A stretch of 64,000 nucleotides of DNA from Flavobacterium sp. M31R6. Lineage in GTDB: Bacteria; Bacteroidota; Bacteroidia; Flavobacteriales; Flavobacteriaceae. Under the pieces are notes generated by a model. It made no database searches, had not been told where the DNA came from, and worked only from the letters and a program-made list of their open reading frames with translations. The position numbers and the translations under genes were made by a program. Each line of letters opens with the position of its first letter. The first letter of the stretch is position 1. This document shows positions 61,790 to 64,000 of the stretch, in pieces. The DNA is taken from assembly GCF_013284035.1 (NCBI RefSeq), contig NZ_CP054141.1, positions 1,240,001 through 1,304,000 on the forward strand. Direction: 5' to 3'.

Positions 61790-62365
61790 TTATTTCCTAA
61801 GCATTTTGCTTTTCATTTTGCTAAAAAACTCGGGAGTAACTCCTAAATAAGAAGCAATTTGTTTTTGGGCAATTTTCTGAATGAGTGTAGGGTACTTTTT
61901 GCAGAATTTTTCAAAGCGCTCTTCAGCGGTAAGGCTTAGATTATCCATTAAGCGTTCTTGATTGGCGACCAATGAATTTTCGGTAAGTATTCTGAAGAAA
62001 CGTTCTAATTTTGGGATTTCCCTGTACAGTATATCTTGGTTTTCTTTAGATAACAAAACTACTTCGGCATCTTCTAAAACTTCTATGAACAGGTTGCCCG
62101 GCTTTTGCGAAAGCAAACTGTACATATCGCCAATCCACCAACCTTCGCAAGCAAAAGTCAATACATGTTCTACAATATTATCATTAATGTTGAAACTGCG
62201 TAAAATACCCGAATTCACAAAGTAAGAATGTTTGCAGATTGCGCCACTATTCAATAAAATGGTTTTGGCTTTGTAATGGTGTATCTCTGTTTTGGATAAG
62301 AAAAGCTCCTGCTCCTGTTGAGTAAGCGATACGTGTTGAGCAATGTTTTTGAGTATTAATTCCAT
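61790..62365 (-). CDS. Crp/Fnr-family transcriptional regulator
   Basis: A 191-residue regulator with an N-terminal cyclic-nucleotide-binding-like beta-barrel (about 20-110: KAKTILLNSGAICKHSYFVNSGILRSF, FEVL-type strands) and a short C-terminal winged helix (about 140-191: FCKKYPTLIQKIAQKQIASYLGVTPEFFSKMKS). No cysteines line up as an Fnr iron-sulfur site, so it is a ligand-responsive or constitutive member. The ATG immediately follows the TAA of the DUF6370 gene, so they are coupled. Targets unknown. Confidence 0.92.
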   Translation of the reverse strand: MELILKNIAQHVSLTQQEQELFLSKTEIHHYKAKTILLNSGAICKHSYFVNSGILRSFNINDNIVEHVLTFACEGWWIGDMYSLLSQKPGNLFIEVLEDAEVVLLSKENQDILYREIPKLERFFRILTENSLVANQERLMDNLSLTAEERFEKFCKKYPTLIQKIAQKQIASYLGVTPEFFSKMKSKMLRK

Positions 62366-62686
62366 TTATTTTTGCTCTGGAAGTAAAGTAAAGGAAGTTA
62401 CTTTGAAACGATTATTGACAATTGTACCTGCAACCTCCGCTTTTCTGATGGTTTTGCAAAAACCGTCTTTGGCGTCTGCATCTCCGTGGTCGTCAATTTT
62501 GGTTCCATCCACAAAATAAGATTTACCGTCGATGCGAACGGCTAAATCACAGCCTTTTCCTTTTAAACCAAATTGGCATTGACCACAAGAAACTTCTACA
62601 ATTTGGGATTTTAATAGCTCCTTTTTTTCTTGAGCACCTGATATTAGCGCTATAAACAATAATACGATTGTGAATAGATTTTTCAT
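62366..62686 (-). CDS. DUF6370-family secreted protein
   Basis: A 106-residue protein with a signal peptide (1-18, ending ISGAQ) and a small domain rich in conserved Cys/Gly: VEVSCGQCQFGLKGKGCDLAVRIDGKSYFVDGTKIDDHGDADAKDGFCKTIRKAEV, carrying CGQC and two further cysteines. This matches DUF6370 from memory. The CxxC and extra cysteines may bind a metal or form disulfides in the periplasm. Function unknown. It is transcribed upstream of the Crp/Fnr gene. Confidence 0.8.
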   Translation of the reverse strand: MKNLFTIVLLFIALISGAQEKKELLKSQIVEVSCGQCQFGLKGKGCDLAVRIDGKSYFVDGTKIDDHGDADAKDGFCKTIRKAEVAGTIVNNRFKVTSFTLLPEQK

Positions 62687-62732
62687 TTAGGACGGATTTG
62701 AAAGCCCTAAGTTAAGTATTTTGGTTCTAATT

Positions 62733-63095
62733 CTAGATGGAATAGTTTTTAAACATGTAAATCCATAGCAATCTTGAAAGACGAATATTGAAAGAAGCCA
62801 TTGACAGAATAACTATGGCAATAATGGCAATGATTCTTAAATCGAATCTTTCTGTAAAAAATTGTTGTGCAATTAGGTAAGTGGCAATTCCTTGCGCAAC
62901 GGTTAATCCATAGTTTACATACATGGCACCAAAAAAATAGCCAGGCTCTTTTTCGAATTTAAAATGACAATGAGGACAATATTGATTCATTTTTGGAAAA
63001 CCAATATTTAAGAAAATATTTTTTTCGTTGAATACTTTTCCCTCATGACAATGTGGGCAGTCATTATTTAGGATGTGAACAAGTGTGTGTGACAT
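62733..63095 (-). CDS. DUF983-domain membrane protein
   Basis: A 120-residue protein. The N-terminal CPHCHEGKVF and CPHCHFKFEKEPGYF pairs form a zinc-ribbon-like module (about 13-55), followed by two membrane helices (about 60-78 and 83-103). The DUF983 family is found in many bacteria with unknown function. The ATG at 63095 gives the family start; the TTG-led frame upstream is not used. Divergent from the AraC gene. Confidence 0.88.
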   Translation of the reverse strand: MSHTLVHILNNDCPHCHEGKVFNEKNIFLNIGFPKMNQYCPHCHFKFEKEPGYFFGAMYVNYGLTVAQGIATYLIAQQFFTERFDLRIIAIIAIVILSMASFNIRLSRLLWIYMFKNYSI

Positions 63096-63186
63096 TTTTT
63101 TATTTTTTTTCAAAGGTATTTTTTATTCGTGTCACAGCTATTTTCTATATTCGCTAATTATAGGACAATAAAGACATTTAGAAATT

Positions 63187-64000
63187 ATGAGCAAATATCC
63201 AATTTATTCGATTCAGCGATTCAATTGTAATGATGTCAATAGTGATTTCTATATAAACACTTTCAAAAATCACTTGGTCGATCACAGCTTTGTGGAAGAG
63301 CCACATAGACATAATTCGTATGTACTGGTTATTTTTACCAATGGATCAGGAACGCATGATATCGATTTTGATACATTTAAGATTCAGCCCGGAAGTATGT
63401 TTTTTATGCTGCCCGGACAAATACATCATTGGAGTTTGTCTGATGATATTGATGGGTTTGTTGTTTTTTATTCCCAAGAGATGTACAATCTTTATTTTAG
63501 GCAAAAGAGTATAGAGGCTTATCCTTTTTATTCTTCATTGGGGAATTCTCCCGAGATGATATTTGATGACAAAGAATTAAAGTCAATTGAACCTTATTTT
63601 CATAATATGCTAGAGGAGTATCAAGGCAATAAGGTTATGAAGCAGGATAAAATCATGAATTTATTGGATAGTATTCATATTGAAATTGCGAGGAAATATA
63701 ATGAAAGCCATGTTTTGGAAACACATTCCTATAATGTGAAAATCAAAGATTTTGATGCGCTTTTGGAAAAGTATTTTTGGACAGAAAAAGCGCCTTCTTT
63801 TTACGCTTCCCAACTCCATATTACGCTGAAGCATTTGAATAGGATATGTAATGAAATCCTAAAAAAGACGACGACTCAGGTCATTACGGACAGAATTATT
63901 CTCGAAGCAAAAAGAATGCTGATGGATAAAAAAAGAACAGTCAACGAAATTGCAACAGCGTTGGGTTTCGATGACTATTCCTATTTTGTGCGGTTATTTA
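63187..64000 (+). CDS. AraC-family transcriptional regulator (3' truncated)
   Basis: A frame open to the window edge, 271 codons. The N-terminal cupin sensor domain has PHRHNSYVLVIFTNGSGTHDIDFDTFKIQPGSMFFMLPGQIHHWSL (about 39-85), the usual His-rich pattern of AraC sensors. Near the edge is the first HTH region: PSFYASQLHITLKHLNRICNEILKKTTTQVITDRIILEAKRMLM, then TVNEIATALGFDDYSYFVRLF of the second. The last few residues are beyond the window. It likely controls a nearby catabolic or efflux gene not in view. Confidence 0.9.
   Translation, partial: MSKYPIYSIQRFNCNDVNSDFYINTFKNHLVDHSFVEEPHRHNSYVLVIFTNGSGTHDIDFDTFKIQPGSMFFMLPGQIHHWSLSDDIDGFVVFYSQEMYNLYFRQKSIEAYPFYSSLGNSPEMIFDDKELKSIEPYFHNMLEEYQGNKVMKQDKIMNLLDSIHIEIARKYNESHVLETHSYNVKIKDFDALLEKYFWTEKAPSFYASQLHITLKHLNRICNEILKKTTTQVITDRIILEAKRMLMDKKRTVNEIATALGFDDYSYFVRLF

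Noticed and set aside
1..64000. CRISPR arrays and rRNA operons
   Set aside because: No regularly spaced direct repeats and no conserved rRNA segments were found on reading both strands.

Overview
The window looks like a chromosomal segment of a Flavobacterium-type member of the Bacteroidota. The evidence is low GC content by eye, Bacteroidota-style promoters (TTG-N18/20-TAnnTTTG), PorP/SprF and type B C-terminal sorting domains of the type IX secretion system, DUF4270/DUF4907/DUF6089/DUF6268-like envelope proteins, and a FolK-deoxynucleoside kinase fusion. There is no rRNA, CRISPR array, intact prophage or complete insertion sequence. I compared families from memory only, with no database search.

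Layout. 1-1.4 kb: the 3' part of a porP/sprF gene and a gamma-carbonic-anhydrase-like protein. 1.4-5.5 kb: a minus-strand operon of outer-membrane barrel, kelch lipoprotein, DUF4907 protein, LytS-type histidine kinase and LytTR regulator. 5.7-8.3 kb: DUF4270 lipoprotein plus outer-membrane protein. 8.3-16.6 kb: a minus-strand envelope-biogenesis block (CBS protein, nadK, DUF6089, uppS, bamA, two ompH/skp, murI), divergent from pdxJ. 17.6-21.5 kb: hydrolase, small membrane protein, metal-binding protein, chromate transporter and MOSC protein. 21.5-22.4 kb: a remnant of a type ISP-like restriction-modification specificity domain and a structured repeat element. 22.4-26 kb: tig, clpP, clpX. 26-31.5 kb: small SRPBCC and VOC proteins, a tiny lipoprotein, a GH3-family protein divergent from a DUF2797 protein, and an endonuclease-like gene in a repeat-rich, cassette-like setting. 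31.8-37.7 kb: AsmA, SppA and the FolK-dNK fusion. 37.7-44.5 kb: three tandem paralogous surface proteins with a C-type-lectin-like domain, Ig-like repeats and a type IX sorting domain. 44.6-49.6 kb: TrmH-type methyltransferase, DUF1573 protein, mutS, tRNA-Gly, tRNA-Leu, DUF1508 protein and an Ala-rich lipoprotein. 49.9-55.1 kb: waaA, a sugar aminotransferase, galE, a small toxin-antitoxin-like pair and fabD. 55.6-59.9 kb: GH130 protein, two-domain glycosyltransferase and acetyltransferase. 59.9-64 kb: small redox/stress genes (mono-cluster ferredoxin, OsmC, GNAT, pirin, Crp/Fnr, DUF6370, DUF983) and the 5' part of an AraC regulator.

Most genes serve the cell envelope (BamA/Skp, undecaprenyl phosphate, glutamate racemase, Kdo transfer, sugar nucleotides, type IX substrates) or proteostasis (trigger factor, ClpXP). 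The least explained parts are the kelch/two-component operon, the lectin-like paralogue trio, the GH130-GT-acetyltransferase cluster, two copies of a GATAG/GGATAGC structured intergenic element, and short repeated leader sequences directly upstream of several start codons.
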